Shown: positions 18,969 to 29,148 of the stretch, piece after piece
Position numbering within the stretch: the first letter of the stretch is position 1
How the letters are laid out: every line of letters begins with the position of its first letter
Assembly (NCBI RefSeq): GCF_015207755.1
Contig: NZ_JADEWH010000008.1
Coordinates: forward strand, 182,059-246,058
Origin: Nodularia sp. LEGE 06071
GTDB lineage: Bacteria; Cyanobacteriota; Cyanobacteriia; Cyanobacteriales; Nostocaceae
Reading direction: 5' to 3'
Length of the DNA: 64,000 nucleotides
Translations under genes and position numbers: made by a program
The notes under the pieces: model-generated
What the model saw: the letters and a program-made list of their open reading frames with translations, nothing else
What the model was told of the DNA's origin: nothing
The model's database searches: none

Positions 18969-18992
18969 GTAGGGTGAATAGACCCACCCTAC
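18969..18992 (-). terminator. Rho-independent terminator of psaC
   Basis: GTAGGGTG (18969-18976) pairs with CACCCTAC (18985-18992), 8 bp, and on the minus strand the hairpin is followed by TAAATTTTTCTTTT. It lies 43 bp after the psaC stop codon. Confidence 0.75.
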
Positions 18993-19035
18993 AATTGTAA
19001 ATTGCCAACTAAATCAGGAATTTCCAGTAAATTCC

Positions 19036-19684
<649 letters not shown>

Positions 19685-20044
19685 ATGGAGCCAGACTCTT
19701 TAGCAACCGAGGTAATTCTGACACATCCCAGTCAGTCACTCGGCAGAGTCCAACTCGATTGGACACCCCAACCAGGAAACTACGTCGATTTTGAAGGTCA
19801 AACTTATGCGGTATTAGAACGCCGCCACAGATACCAATTGAAATCAGGACGTTACCACTTGCGGAATATCGCCCTTTACGTACAGTCTGCCAAAAGACCA
19901 ACAGAGAAAACTTTAGTCAAAGGACGTTGGGTAATTGGTGATGCTACCTGTAGCTATAATGCACAATCGGAAATCATGCGCTGTGCTGTCAATCCCGAAG
20001 GCCCTTGTGAGTCTTGCCATTCCTACGAAAAACTAGAAATTTAA
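19685..20044 (+). CDS. DUF6464 family cyanobacterial protein
   Basis: The 119-residue protein is a conserved cyanobacterial hypothetical. The first ~70 residues ([33 protein letters not shown]) look like a small beta-rich domain; the C-terminus has Cys at CSYNAQ...[14 protein letters not shown], a possible metal site. Function unknown. It is convergent with fmt, and the two stop codons overlap by 4 bp. Confidence 0.75.
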   Translation: MEPDSLATEVILTHPSQSLGRVQLDWTPQPGNYVDFEGQTYAVLERRHRYQLKSGRYHLRNIALYVQSAKRPTEKTLVKGRWVIGDATCSYNAQSEIMRCAVNPEGPCESCHSYEKLEI

Positions 20045-21042
20045 CCATTACCAAAAACTTCTCCCACAGTTAAACGGTTACCGTTCACAAAATCCCATCC
20101 CGACTGGGGACGTTTGCCAGCTAACTGAACCTCACGTAAAAGTAGCAAACCCTCACCAGTTTGGGCAATAGCGCCCATTCCCTTGGCGATGCTTACCACT
20201 TCTCCTCTGCTCCCTGATAGAGTTGATAAATCAGGTAATTTTTGGTAAATTTCTGTTAATTCATCTGTCGGCTCATAACCGTAAGCATCACCAAGGGGAA
20301 CCGAGGCGATAATTTTGATTCCTTGGTTGCGAAAGGTAGCTGTGCAGTTGGGGTAAAAGCCTCTGATTTGGTTATGTAATTGAATAGCACTCTTTGACCA
20401 ATCCAATGTGTAGTTCTGCTTTTGAATCAAAGGTGCATAAGTCGCCGACTCATCATCTTGAGGCACAGGTACAATTTTTTGACTTGCCAAATTGAATAGA
20501 GTTTCTACTAATAAATCTCCACCAATTACAGATAGCCTCTGAGCTAAATCTTGGCTATTATCTAGCAATGCAATAGGTGTAGTTGCTTTCAAGAGCATTG
20601 CCCCGGTATCCATGCCGGCATCCATTAACATTGTAGTGATCCCCGTTGCTTTTTCGCCGTTGTACAGACACCACTGAATCGGTGCTGCACCCCGATATTT
20701 GGGTAAAATTGAGCCATGCACATTAATACAACCCAACTTGGGCATATCTAATATTTCTGGGGACAAAATCTGTCCATAGGCTACAACCACAAATACATCT
20801 GCATCAGACTTTTGAAGTTGGGTTAAAGTTTCAGTGTCCTTTTTAATCCTTTGTGGTTGCCATACAGGCAAGTTATGGTTAATCGCAACGGCTTTTACGG
20901 CTGAAGGAATCAGTTTGTTACCCCGTTCTCGACGTTTATCTGGTTGGGTAACAACTGCCACAACTTCAAACTCTGGTTGGTTCAGTAATTTTTCCAAGGT
21001 AGGAACGGCGAAGTGAGGTGTTCCAAAGAATACTACTTTCAT
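20041..21042 (-). CDS. fmt: methionyl-tRNA formyltransferase
   Basis: The 333-residue protein formylates initiator Met-tRNA with 10-formyl-THF. The N-terminus [20 protein letters not shown], the formyl-transferase core [21 protein letters not shown] (Asn, His of the catalytic set) and [17 protein letters not shown] are diagnostic, and the C-terminal OB-like domain (~210-333) is present and full length. Its 3' end overlaps the convergent DUF6464 gene by 4 bp. Confidence 0.96.
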   Translation of the reverse strand: MKVVFFGTPHFAVPTLEKLLNQPEFEVVAVVTQPDKRRERGNKLIPSAVKAVAINHNLPVWQPQRIKKDTETLTQLQKSDADVFVVVAYGQILSPEILDMPKLGCINVHGSILPKYRGAAPIQWCLYNGEKATGITTMLMDAGMDTGAMLLKATTPIALLDNSQDLAQRLSVIGGDLLVETLFNLASQKIVPVPQDDESATYAPLIQKQNYTLDWSKSAIQLHNQIRGFYPNCTATFRNQGIKIIASVPLGDAYGYEPTDELTEIYQKLPDLSTLSGSRGEVVSIAKGMGAIAQTGEGLLLLREVQLAGKRPQSGWDFVNGNRLTVGEVFGNG

Positions 21043-21113
21043 TATTTGTGATTTATTACGTAGATCAGCTGAAATATAGGAATCCGGTTTGATTTATGAA
21101 AAAATTAAGTATT

Positions 21114-21192
21114 GTAGGGTGCGTTAGGATGAAGTCCGTAACGCACCATTATTAAGGCTTTGGTGCGTTACGCTACCGCTAACACACCCTAC
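21114..21192. repeat. 79-bp inverted-repeat element, copy A
   Basis: It starts GTAGGGTGCGTTAGG and ends with ...ACACACCCTAC, so the termini are inverted repeats. Its reverse complement matches the 79-bp copy at 29149-29227 at 77 of 79 positions by my reading. The flank up to 21249 is also partly shared with the flank of that copy. Confidence 0.85.
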
Positions 21193-21239
21193 GTGTCTGT
21201 AAGCGCAAAGCGCAGGCTACGCCAACAAAAATCAAATAG

Positions 21240-21281
21240 TAGTCCTATAGTTAATGTCTTCAACAAGACAATATAGGACTA
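21240..21281. repeat. hairpin adjoining the 79-bp element
   Basis: TAGTCCTATA (21240-21249) pairs with TATAGGACTA (21272-21281), and inside it TGTCTT (21255-21260) pairs with AAGACA (21265-21270). The left arm is shared with the flank of the second 79-bp copy. Confidence 0.6.
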
Positions 21282-22300
21282 AAGTCCTGAATACAAAGCA
21301 ATTCCCACAATTTTATCTGGCGTAACATAGTTTAATCGATTTTTGCCTATTTATGCCCTCATTAGTAAATAAGTACTAAATCACTAAGGCGCGATCGATA
21401 GAAAAGGGCTGCAATCTCCTGAGAAAATACCCAATTCTAGTCTATGGTGTCCATTACCCAGGCTTTTTCCAGAAAATAGTGCAAAGTTAATTTTTTTGAT
21501 GCTAAGGTGGTTTCATATTGGCGAAAATCAGGGTTGTTTGATAAACTTAGTATATTAAGTTTAAAAGCTAACAACTTGGTATAAAGTGTACACAGTACGA
21601 GTAATCCTAATTGGCTATGTCTAACAATAGGTAATTTTAGGTATACGTAGTAAATCTCCTTTGATAAATTTAACCCGTATCCGGCTACAAGTTTAGTTGT
21701 GTTTCTCAAACTGGTGAATTGCGATACCGCAATTTTTCAAATTGAGATATTAGTTTCTGTCTTAGGGTGGATGCTAATGGTGTTTTTTAAGTATTATAAG
21801 TTGTACGTCATCTTTCCCAGCTTTTAAAGTAACGCCTCACTTCTACCGTTATCGGGGTCTGCTCTGTTGTAGCAGAAATCAATAGGGAAACTAAGTGTGC
21901 TTTTGCTCTTGCCAATACCAAAAGATCAGTGATTCTGCTCAGTCTCCGTACTTGCAGTATATTTAGCCTAAATGATAGGTTGAATACTCTTTAACTAACA
22001 ACAGTTATTTGATGTAGTCGGGTATTAAGGGCAGAGGCAAAAGTATATTTTATGCAGTCACATCTAGTCAACTGCGTAGTTTTTTGAGTGCAGATTTCCC
22101 AAAAAAAACCACATTTTCTCAGCAATGAGGGATGAAAGATGACACTAAAGTTTTGTAAAAATCTGCAAACTTTGAAGAAATTATCTGGTTTTACTGGTTA
22201 AATCTAGTAGTTTGTTGTTATACCTGTAATTATCGCCTGCTCCCTTACTGCTTAGGCATTGCTCTTCACACAGCACCCGCCCTCCCTAGAGAGTCTACAT

Positions 22301-23581
22301 ATGCTCAAACTCTTCTTGCTGTCAGGATGGTTCCGCCTTCAACCATTTCTCAATTATGTTGTCCTAGTGATGCTGATCGCACCCTTAGTTGCGATTTCGG
22401 GTCACTCTAGCTCTGCCAAACAATCAAGCGTAGTCACAAAAATTGCTTCCGCAAGGACACAATTTGACTCTGCACCATTGGCAGTGGCTAGTATGAATGA
22501 ACCTTATTTAGTTGAATTATTAACAACATCTCCCATAACTTCCTTCGCCGAAAAATCTGAATCTATGCCATTGTTAATGGCTTCTATTCGGGAACCGTCA
22601 ATCCTACAAACGGGCAAAATTGAGTCTTTGGTAGCAGAAAATTTTCTCTCTAGCAGTGATTTTGATGATGCTTCACCATTGGCAGCAGTGGAATTAGCAC
22701 CAATTCGAGAAACGGCGGGGAGTAAATTCCAACGTGGTAATAGCTTGAAGACCAAGTTGTCAAATGAAATGCTGACCGCGAAATCATTGAGAACAACGCC
22801 TAGACAGTTACAACCAATCTTAACGCCCCAAACACCTGTTATCGACGAACTTGATGAAGAGGAAATGTTGGCACAGATTGATCCCATCGGCAGTCCCCAT
22901 CCGATTCCTTGGAAATGGATTGTCGCGACTCAAGAGGCGATCGCTGCTAACGGAGGTTCTGGGGTTCGCCACTATCGCAGTGTACCTGTGACTTCTCCTG
23001 ATGGTAGGTATATTGTTTACAGCCGGGTGCAACTAGAAGTTAGACCCGAAATGTATAACAGCAAAGTTACCAGTGTGATGTTTGTGGAAGATACACAAAC
23101 TAATCGTTTGAGGGTGATGGCTTCAACTGCGCCAATCAGCGATCCTCTGTTAAAGATCAACAGAAATGTTTCATCCTCAGAAGCGGTGGATGCAAATGGT
23201 GGGAAAATAGGGGTTTTAGTTCCTGTTAGCTGGTCAGAACAAAGCGATCGCTTCTTAGCACGTAAGTTTGAAGGTAAGTTTAACACAGGCGATTCCACGG
23301 ATCATGCAGTCATCTGGGATCGCCACAAAAATCAGATTAACACTGTTGCACCAGCTCGTGAGGAACATGAGCATGAGAAGATCGCGGTGTTGTTAGGTTG
23401 GAGTAAAAACCGACCTGATCATGCACTTTTCCGTGCGGGAGAAATGGGAGAAGAAAACTGGCCTTTGGTGCAAGTTAGGAGCGATGGTCAAACTCTAAAT
23501 ACAACAGATGCAGATCAGCCTATTACTTTTGGTCAACAAATTACAGAAGTTTGGGCAGGCCCACAATTTGCTTCTCGATAA
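22301..23581 (+). CDS. conserved cyanobacterial hypothetical protein, probably secreted
   Basis: From ATG 22301 the protein has ~426 residues (an upstream TTG at 22259 has no ribosome site). An N-terminal hydrophobic stretch (~residues 13-35) acts as signal or anchor, then ~165 residues of low-complexity Ser/Ala/Glu-rich linker, then a folded C-terminal domain from about HPIPWKWIVATQEAIAANGG onwards with SPDGRYIVYSRVQLEVRPEMY and ITFGQQITEVWAGPQ. SPDGRYIVYSR resembles a beta-propeller/WD-like strand, but I see only one repeat. I do not recognise the family. It ends at a clear terminator (23603-23631). Confidence 0.75.
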   Translation: MLKLFLLSGWFRLQPFLNYVVLVMLIAPLVAISGHSSSAKQSSVVTKIASARTQFDSAPLAVASMNEPYLVELLTTSPITSFAEKSESMPLLMASIREPSILQTGKIESLVAENFLSSSDFDDASPLAAVELAPIRETAGSKFQRGNSLKTKLSNEMLTAKSLRTTPRQLQPILTPQTPVIDELDEEEMLAQIDPIGSPHPIPWKWIVATQEAIAANGGSGVRHYRSVPVTSPDGRYIVYSRVQLEVRPEMYNSKVTSVMFVEDTQTNRLRVMASTAPISDPLLKINRNVSSSEAVDANGGKIGVLVPVSWSEQSDRFLARKFEGKFNTGDSTDHAVIWDRHKNQINTVAPAREEHEHEKIAVLLGWSKNRPDHALFRAGEMGEENWPLVQVRSDGQTLNTTDADQPITFGQQITEVWAGPQFASR

Positions 23582-23602
23582 TGGCTGAAAAATTTGATCG
23601 AC

Positions 23603-23631
23603 TCCCGTTGTTAAACACAAAAGCAACGGGA
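23603..23631 (+). terminator. Rho-independent terminator
   Basis: TCCCGTTG (23603-23610) pairs with CAACGGGA (23624-23631) and is followed by TTTTTG. It lies 22 bp after the stop of the 22301 gene. With A-rich flank on its other side it could also act on the minus strand for minE. Confidence 0.75.
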
Positions 23632-23708
23632 ATTTTTGTAATTTAAAATCAATATGGTGCGTTGCACTATGGGACAACACACCTGACGAATAGCGGTTAA
23701 TCTAACTA

Positions 23709-24017
23709 TTACTCCTCTGACGGCTCACTGGGTTCTAATTCAGCTACGTCTTCTTTAACTCGACGGATGGGTAAGTTAGCAATCAAAGCTGTGGCGCGTT
23801 GATTACTTTCTAGAGAAAATTCTAGTCCTTCTGTCTCAATTTCTACATAGCGACAAACTATCTCTAGGATTTCTTGCCGCATTTTTTCTAACTTTTGGGG
23901 ATCTAAATCAGCACGGTCGTGAGCAATCACCACTTGCAGGCGACGTTTCACTTGAGTGCGACTAGTGTCAGGAGTCCGTAAAAATAATCGTTCTATAAGT
24001 TCAAGAATCATTGCCAA
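23709..24017 (-). CDS. minE: cell division topological specificity factor
   Basis: The 102-residue protein begins [12 protein letters not shown], the membrane-targeting/MinD-binding helix, followed by [38 protein letters not shown], the conserved anti-MinCD core. It drives oscillation of MinCD so the division septum forms at mid-cell. It is the last gene of the minC-minD-minE unit, 30 bp after minD. Confidence 0.95.
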   Translation of the reverse strand: MAMILELIERLFLRTPDTSRTQVKRRLQVVIAHDRADLDPQKLEKMRQEILEIVCRYVEIETEGLEFSLESNQRATALIANLPIRRVKEDVAELEPSEPSEE

Positions 24018-24047
24018 TGGGTGTGCGGAGACTGGAACATGAGTTAG

Positions 24048-24854
24048 TTAAACAATCTTTGTCCACAACAACTTTCGCAGACGCGCGAAGATGTTGTGAT
24101 TGTGTGTGTCGAGATCAAGAAAATCGACTTTTTCTCCCTCCAATCTACGGGCAATATTATTAAAGGCTATGGCTGCTAAAGAGGGGGTATCCCCTAATAC
24201 TAAGGGTTCGCCGCGATTGGTAGAAACAATAACACGCTCATCATCAGGTATTACCCCAATTAGGGGTATTGCCAGAAGTTCCTGAACATCTTGCACAGAC
24301 ATCATATCATTTGCTCGTACCATTGCGGGTCTGATGCGGTTAATGATTAAATGGGCTTTCTTAATGCCTTGTGCTTCTAGTAACCCCACTACTCTGTCAG
24401 CATCACGCACTGCGGAAATTTCGGGCGTAGTCACAATCAGGGCTTCTTTGGCTGGGGCGATCGCATTTTTAAACCCATTTTCAATGCCAGCCGGACTATC
24501 GATAATCACGTACTGAAATTTTTGCGCCAGTGCATTGACTAGCAATTTCATTTGTTCAGGAGTGACTGCATCTTTAGAGCGATTTTGAGCCGCGGGTAAT
24601 AATACCAGATTGGGTTGCCGCTTATCTTTCACCAAAGCCTGTTCTAATCGGCACTCCCTAGCCAGAACTTCCACCGCAGTATAAACGATGCGGTTTTCTA
24701 GTCCCAGCAACAAATCTAAATTTCTCAGCCCAAAATCCGCATCAACTAAAGCAACTTGACGACCAATTTTGGCTAAAGTCATGCCTAAATTTGCGGAAAC
24801 TGTGGTTTTACCCACTCCTCCTTTACCGGAGGTAATCACAATAATGCGAGTCAT
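24048..24854 (-). CDS. minD: septum site-determining ATPase
   Basis: The 268-residue deviant-Walker ATPase has GKGGVGKTT (10-18), the switch DADFGLRNLD, DSPAGIENGF (Walker B), and the C-terminal amphipathic membrane helix (IFARLRKLLWTKI). It recruits MinC to the membrane and is released by MinE. Stands between minC (44 bp upstream) and minE (30 bp downstream). Confidence 0.96.
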   Translation of the reverse strand: MTRIIVITSGKGGVGKTTVSANLGMTLAKIGRQVALVDADFGLRNLDLLLGLENRIVYTAVEVLARECRLEQALVKDKRQPNLVLLPAAQNRSKDAVTPEQMKLLVNALAQKFQYVIIDSPAGIENGFKNAIAPAKEALIVTTPEISAVRDADRVVGLLEAQGIKKAHLIINRIRPAMVRANDMMSVQDVQELLAIPLIGVIPDDERVIVSTNRGEPLVLGDTPSLAAIAFNNIARRLEGEKVDFLDLDTHNHNIFARLRKLLWTKIV

Positions 24855-24898
24855 GGTAGAGTTGCGCTCGATGAGGGTTCAGGAAATATAATAAATAC

Positions 24899-25963
24899 TT
24901 ATGGTAGCTGATTTAACCTATTTAATTGGTTTCGAGAAAAATCATTAGCCCTGGCGATGCGGATGCCGGCGGGCGTAATATGCGCCACTTCGGGAAAAAC
25001 CTGCATCGGTGATTTTTCTGGGGATCTAGCTACCGTATCTGCGATTCGCAATTGGGTTGGTTCCATTTGCAAGGCCATAATCAGACACTCACGATTACCT
25101 CCGGCACCCGCATGAGCAATTCCACGTAATCGCCCCCAGATGACAATATCTCCTTCTGCCACTACGATACCACCTGGATTTATATCTCCTAAAATAATCA
25201 CTGTCCCAGGATGACGAATTTCTGTCCCAGAACGAACGGTCATTTCTAGATAGAGGGCATCTGCTGAAGTTTTAGTTGCAGTTTTCAACTCAGAATGGAG
25301 AGTCGTTTCGGGTTGGAGTTGTTCGACTGAGTAACCAGAGGTAACAGCTGCGATCGCAGTTTGGCGGCGACTGGTAGCGACAGATTTCAGTTGCAGTTGG
25401 ACTTCACTGAAGGCTTCGGCGAACTCTTGTAATTGTCTGCCATCTAATAAGCGGTCTTGTGCAATCAAATGTACTGGTTTGGTGGATGTGCGAAAGCGAT
25501 CGCCTGCATTTAACCGTAACTTCAATTGTTGCCAAATCTCAGACCAGGCCAGTTCTGAAGCTGGTATTTGAGATTCTGTTGGCAAAATTACTAACAGTCT
25601 TTCCCCCTCACTTTTGAACTGTACTTGGACATGGTTTTTTAACCTATTCTCTGCTGTGAATGATTCAGTCGAGTCGAAATCCAAATCAACCACCTCAGCC
25701 AGAGAAACAGACTCGGTATCAGTCGGGGCAGAATTTGACTCTAGATCATCAGGTTCGGAATTTGACTGTAAATAGACGAGAACAGAATTTAGCTCGGCAT
25801 CGGGGATAATATTATCAGAATCGCCCTCAGAAATTGCGAAATTCGACTTTATCTCGTCAGCAAAGGGAGGATTTACTTCTAAATCCGAAATGTGAGAATT
25901 AGATTCTACATCAGGGAGTGCAGAATTTAACTCTAAATTGGGGATATGAGAATCAGAAGTCAT
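24899..25963 (-). CDS. minC: septum site-determining protein, division inhibitor
   Basis: The 354-residue protein blocks FtsZ assembly away from mid-cell. The C-terminal domain (~230-330; TVRSGTEIRHPGTVIILGDINPGGIVVAEGDIVIWG) is the beta-helical MinD-binding domain and is intact. The N-terminal FtsZ-binding fold is at ~110-220. Before it lies a ~100-residue acidic, Asn/Ser-rich extension made of degenerate copies of a (I/L)PD-x-E-x-NS motif, absent from E. coli MinC; long N-termini are known in cyanobacterial MinC. Confidence 0.92.
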   Translation of the reverse strand: MTSDSHIPNLELNSALPDVESNSHISDLEVNPPFADEIKSNFAISEGDSDNIIPDAELNSVLVYLQSNSEPDDLESNSAPTDTESVSLAEVVDLDFDSTESFTAENRLKNHVQVQFKSEGERLLVILPTESQIPASELAWSEIWQQLKLRLNAGDRFRTSTKPVHLIAQDRLLDGRQLQEFAEAFSEVQLQLKSVATSRRQTAIAAVTSGYSVEQLQPETTLHSELKTATKTSADALYLEMTVRSGTEIRHPGTVIILGDINPGGIVVAEGDIVIWGRLRGIAHAGAGGNRECLIMALQMEPTQLRIADTVARSPEKSPMQVFPEVAHITPAGIRIARANDFSRNQLNRLNQLP

Positions 25964-26048
25964 GCAGCACTAGCCAATAGATACACCGAGTTATGATCAA
26001 TATTAAATCAGTTGTAAAATCCAGAAATTTCTTTACCTATATCTTTAC

Positions 26049-27395
26049 CTATATATTTTTAGTTAATCTTTTGTAAACCGTCCCCAAGGCATCAGCATCG
26101 CCAACATTACCAGGAAACAGAACTACTGGCAAATTGGGAAACTGAGGATGTTCCGCAGTGGTGATTACCATTGAACAACCAGCTAAAACTTGTCCAAGTA
26201 AGCGGGCTGAATTTAAAGACAGACCGGTACTCAAGACATCGTTTGAGGTAATTCCACCCTTGCTGATTAAAAATCCGATATCAGATGGTAAACCCCGGAC
26301 AATATCCATCAATAAACTGGAAACTTTCACCCCAAACTCTAACCTAGTTTTAACATCCTTAAAACTTAGTTCTTGACGACTGGTATAAACTACTGGGGTT
26401 TGACCAGCATGATGTACCGCCTTGATACTTTCCAGAATCTCGGTTAACAGTTTAGCAGATTCATTCACGCCATCATCGAGTAATCGCGCCACATCCACTT
26501 CGATTCCCGCCGTTCCCTCAACTTGCAATAACGCCTCTAGCTGCTGAGTTGTCTTTTTAACGTGTGAACCCACAATCACCGCACCCGGTTTTCCGGCGCG
26601 TACATATTTCGCCATGTTTTCTGCGGCAATGGGTTGAGGAGGTAAGGCAGCCAAAGCGGTTAAAATACTCGCAGCACTGCGAAACAAAAAGCGTTTTCCT
26701 TGACTGGCGGCTGTTAGCACATCCACAGCAAAGGAGTTGAGATCCCCTTGAGTTTCACCATCGACAACAGCGCATTGATTATCACACAGTTGTAATAAGC
26801 GTTCTAAACTACCAGTCCGGATATCATCAAGTAAAAACCTGGTGACAGATTCCGCACTAATCTGCCCTTGAGTCTTTTCCTCTACGTACTTGGGTAAATA
26901 ACTGTGATGGTAGCTGAACACCGAATCACGGGCAAATTCTGTTTCATGTACTGGGGTAGGTACACCATCAATAACCAGGTAATGTACGCTATCACGGGTA
27001 ATGCGTCCGCCTTCTGTTAGAAGGGCTTCGCCCACAAAAAATGCTGGTACGAGAAAATGAGCGTCAAATGGCCCAAGTTCTTGTGCGATCGCATCTGTTT
27101 CTATAGGATAATGTCCCCGTAATGTCGAATCAGAACGGCTAACAACCAAAAAATCAGTTATCTTTTCCGCAGCTAACGCCAGTTTTAAGTTTTGACAAAC
27201 TTCTCTCGTCACAGATGCTGCTGACTCTGGCGGTAAGGATCTGGTATTTGTCAGGACAAAGAAAATTGGTGAATCATCTTGTAAACCGAGGCGTAAAGTA
27301 TCCATATCCCACTGCATCAACAGCAAGCAACTGTGGACGGTTTGTGAACCTGTGGGGTCATCATCTAAAACAATAATTTTAGGTTTGTTACTCAT
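26049..27395 (-). CDS. four-carbon acid sugar kinase family protein (DUF1537)
   Basis: The 448-residue protein has KIIVLDDDPTGSQT, the family's N-terminal D-D-x-T-G-S motif, SRSDSTLRGHYP, and C-terminal FLISKGGITSNDVL near the nucleotide site (ISKGGITS). Members such as OtnK/DtnK phosphorylate four-carbon sugar acids (threonate/erythronate) in catabolic pathways. No companion aldolase/dehydrogenase genes are nearby, so the substrate here is unknown. Spacing to the next gene on the same strand (27452-28114) is 56 bp. Confidence 0.85.
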   Translation of the reverse strand: MSNKPKIIVLDDDPTGSQTVHSCLLLMQWDMDTLRLGLQDDSPIFFVLTNTRSLPPESAASVTREVCQNLKLALAAEKITDFLVVSRSDSTLRGHYPIETDAIAQELGPFDAHFLVPAFFVGEALLTEGGRITRDSVHYLVIDGVPTPVHETEFARDSVFSYHHSYLPKYVEEKTQGQISAESVTRFLLDDIRTGSLERLLQLCDNQCAVVDGETQGDLNSFAVDVLTAASQGKRFLFRSAASILTALAALPPQPIAAENMAKYVRAGKPGAVIVGSHVKKTTQQLEALLQVEGTAGIEVDVARLLDDGVNESAKLLTEILESIKAVHHAGQTPVVYTSRQELSFKDVKTRLEFGVKVSSLLMDIVRGLPSDIGFLISKGGITSNDVLSTGLSLNSARLLGQVLAGCSMVITTAEHPQFPNLPVVLFPGNVGDADALGTVYKRLTKNI

Positions 27396-27451
27396 TGTAA
27401 ATCAACGGGGACGACTGTGTTTAGGAACATCCTAGTGGATATTTGCTCAAC

Positions 27452-28114
27452 TCAAATTTTTTGTAATTTTCTGACTTCTGCTTGTACATCCAAGGCAATC
27501 TGCAAAGATTGATTGAGAAGTTGAGCATATTCGCTGGTCTGACTACTAACTTGCATAGCTTGCAGATTGGCTAAATTATTAATAAATAACTCTTGGTTAT
27601 TTGCCAGTAGTCTTTTATTATCCCGCAAAATTCGTTCACTTTTAAGAGAATTTACTAAATCTTCTCTAATAAGTTGTAAGGCAGTAATCACTTGATCTCG
27701 GTCATCAATGCTACTTTGGGAATTGCCAGATGTGGCTAATTGGTCATTAATATCTATTGCTTTGACCACAGTATGATATTTATCGACTTCATCTAAAATT
27801 ACTGTCAGACTGTGGGGAAAGGTCAAACGTTGCCATAGCGATCGCCCAACTAATATGGAAATTGGGACTAAAATTAGTAACAGGATTCCTACTGTAATTG
27901 AAGAACCAATTATCGGCAGAATAATAAACGCATAAACAAAGCCAACAACGATAGGGGTTAAAGCCAATGCTACCAGCATTTCATTAATAAACATTCCTAA
28001 TCGCTGCTTCCCGTCTTTCCACATAGAAGGTCGAAAAACATCATCTGGCTCGAATCCTGTCAAACGTCTCAGTTCACCTTTGCTAATTTCCAAACCTATT
28101 AAGTCCGGCTGCAC
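27452..28114 (-). CDS. membrane protein with coiled-coil C-terminus, unknown function
   Basis: The 220-residue protein has two membrane helices (~residues 45-70 and 72-92), a cytoplasmic N-terminus and a long helical C-terminus (SERILRDNKRLLANNQELFINNLANLQAMQVSSQTSEYAQLLNQSLQIALDVQAEVRKLQ). I do not recognise a named family. A decayed copy of its C-terminus lies just upstream (28415-28540), so this is one of a former tandem pair. Confidence 0.65.
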   Translation of the reverse strand: MQPDLIGLEISKGELRRLTGFEPDDVFRPSMWKDGKQRLGMFINEMLVALALTPIVVGFVYAFIILPIIGSSITVGILLLILVPISILVGRSLWQRLTFPHSLTVILDEVDKYHTVVKAIDINDQLATSGNSQSSIDDRDQVITALQLIREDLVNSLKSERILRDNKRLLANNQELFINNLANLQAMQVSSQTSEYAQLLNQSLQIALDVQAEVRKLQKI

Positions 28115-28295
28115 AGCGAGATACTCCTATGAAAGTGCGATTTGAGTATTTATTTTAGTCGGTTTTTCCAAAAAAACCATAGCATTGGTAATAGGTGAAA
28201 TCTAATATAGACGAAATATGATCTGTATTCATCAATCTGGCTAAATAGTTTCTTCAACTAATACCAATTATTTGTGAGGCTGCATATTATTTCGA

Positions 28296-28332
28296 CCCCA
28301 CCCCTAACCCCTCCCCGCAAGCGAGGAGGGGA
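28296..28332. repeat. CCCCACCCCTAACCCC-type hairpin repeat, copy 1
   Basis: A C-rich tract followed by CCCCTCC...GGAGGGG, a hairpin. Near-identical to the segment at 37356-37392, which carries the same C-tract, CCCCGCAAGCGA core and GAGGGG end. Confidence 0.65.
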
Positions 28333-28414
28333 ACTGGATTTCTGTCTGGTTAAATTCTATTTATGCATCTTTAAATTCTCTTGGTATAAGATGTGAAGGT
28401 TCCTCATCTCCTGC

Positions 28415-28540
28415 TCAATTTTTAATTCCCGTTTGCATATCTTGGCAATTTTTCAAGGATTCATTGAGTAAGCGTGAATATTTTCTTGCTGACTGTTGTC
28501 TTTGTAAGGTTTGTATAGCAATTAAATTACTTTCTAAAAA
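28415..28540 (-). pseudogene. decayed C-terminal fragment of a paralogue of the 27452-28114 gene
   Basis: Read on the minus strand this stretch is open for 41 codons ending at a TGA, giving FLESNLIAIQTLQRQQ...YSRLLNESLKNCQDMQTGIKN. It aligns with the C-terminus of the neighbour (INNLANLQAMQ...YAQLLNQSLQIALDVQAEVRK), sharing among others the LLN-x-SL core. Upstream, a stop interrupts the frame and no further homology is seen. It is therefore a relic of a tandem duplicate. Confidence 0.7.
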
Positions 28541-28558
28541 TTATGGCTATATGTCAAT

Positions 28559-29110
28559 TTATGAGTTGAGAAAATTTAAACCTAAAAACAGCGCCGCAAT
28601 ACTCCCTGTTACCGCAATTTCACCTTTAGTAATTTGATCTAAAACTGATTCTACAGGAATTAATACAATCTCAATATCTTCTGTAATGTCTAGTGTTTGC
28701 TCGCCGATTTTGTTCACATTTTCAGCCAAAAATAAATGTATTTTGTTAGTATCCTTGACTGGATTATCATATAAAGTAGCTAATTTAGTAAATTTCTGGG
28801 ATATATAGCCAGTTTCTTCTTTTAATTCTCTGACTGCTGCTGTTTCAGCATCTTCTTTGGCTGCGTCGAAACTCCCCGCCGGAAGTTCTAACAAAATTTC
28901 ACCCGCCCCATGCCTATATTGACGTACAAACACAATTTCTTGCTCATTTGTTATCGGTAAAACTAGTGCAACTTCCGGTCTAACAACTAGAAAAAAATCA
29001 TCTATTATTTTACCATTAGGTAACTTTATGACATCTTGCCTGACTTGACACCAGCGATGATTTAAAACCATTTCTGATTTTACCACTTGCCATTTTTTGA
29101 CATAATTCAT
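28559..29110 (-). CDS. Nudix hydrolase (ADP-ribose pyrophosphatase-like)
   Basis: The 183-residue protein carries a Nudix box GX6EX7RELKEETGY (G79, E86, R94-E99, G101). Compared with the consensus GX5EX7REUXEEXGU, there is one extra residue between the G and the first E, but the metal-binding RELKEE core is intact. The preceding LPITNEQEIVFVRQYRHGAGEILLELPAG is typical of the ADP-ribose pyrophosphatase subgroup, which hydrolyses ADP-ribose to AMP and ribose-5-phosphate. It stands alone. Confidence 0.88.
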   Translation of the reverse strand: MNYVKKWQVVKSEMVLNHRWCQVRQDVIKLPNGKIIDDFFLVVRPEVALVLPITNEQEIVFVRQYRHGAGEILLELPAGSFDAAKEDAETAAVRELKEETGYISQKFTKLATLYDNPVKDTNKIHLFLAENVNKIGEQTLDITEDIEIVLIPVESVLDQITKGEIAVTGSIAALFLGLNFLNS

Positions 29111-29148
29111 AGATATATAGGACTACTATTTGATTATTGAACAAACAA

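Larger units (their letters stand above)
21043..22300. other. 1.26-kb gene-poor region with a repeat and hairpins
   Basis: No convincing gene. It holds a 79-bp inverted-repeat element (21114-21192), a large hairpin (21240-21281) and long AT-rich DNA that must include the promoter of the gene at 22301. A 90-codon minus-strand frame (21437-21709) was rejected: no ribosome site and odd composition. Confidence 0.5.

Noticed and set aside
18819..19035. glmS ribozyme upstream of glmS
   Set aside because: The ribozyme core is not recognisable, and the space holds ordinary terminators instead.
21437..21709. 90-codon minus-strand frame
   Set aside because: No ribosome site, unusual composition and no recognisable features; the region is repeat-bearing and AT-rich.
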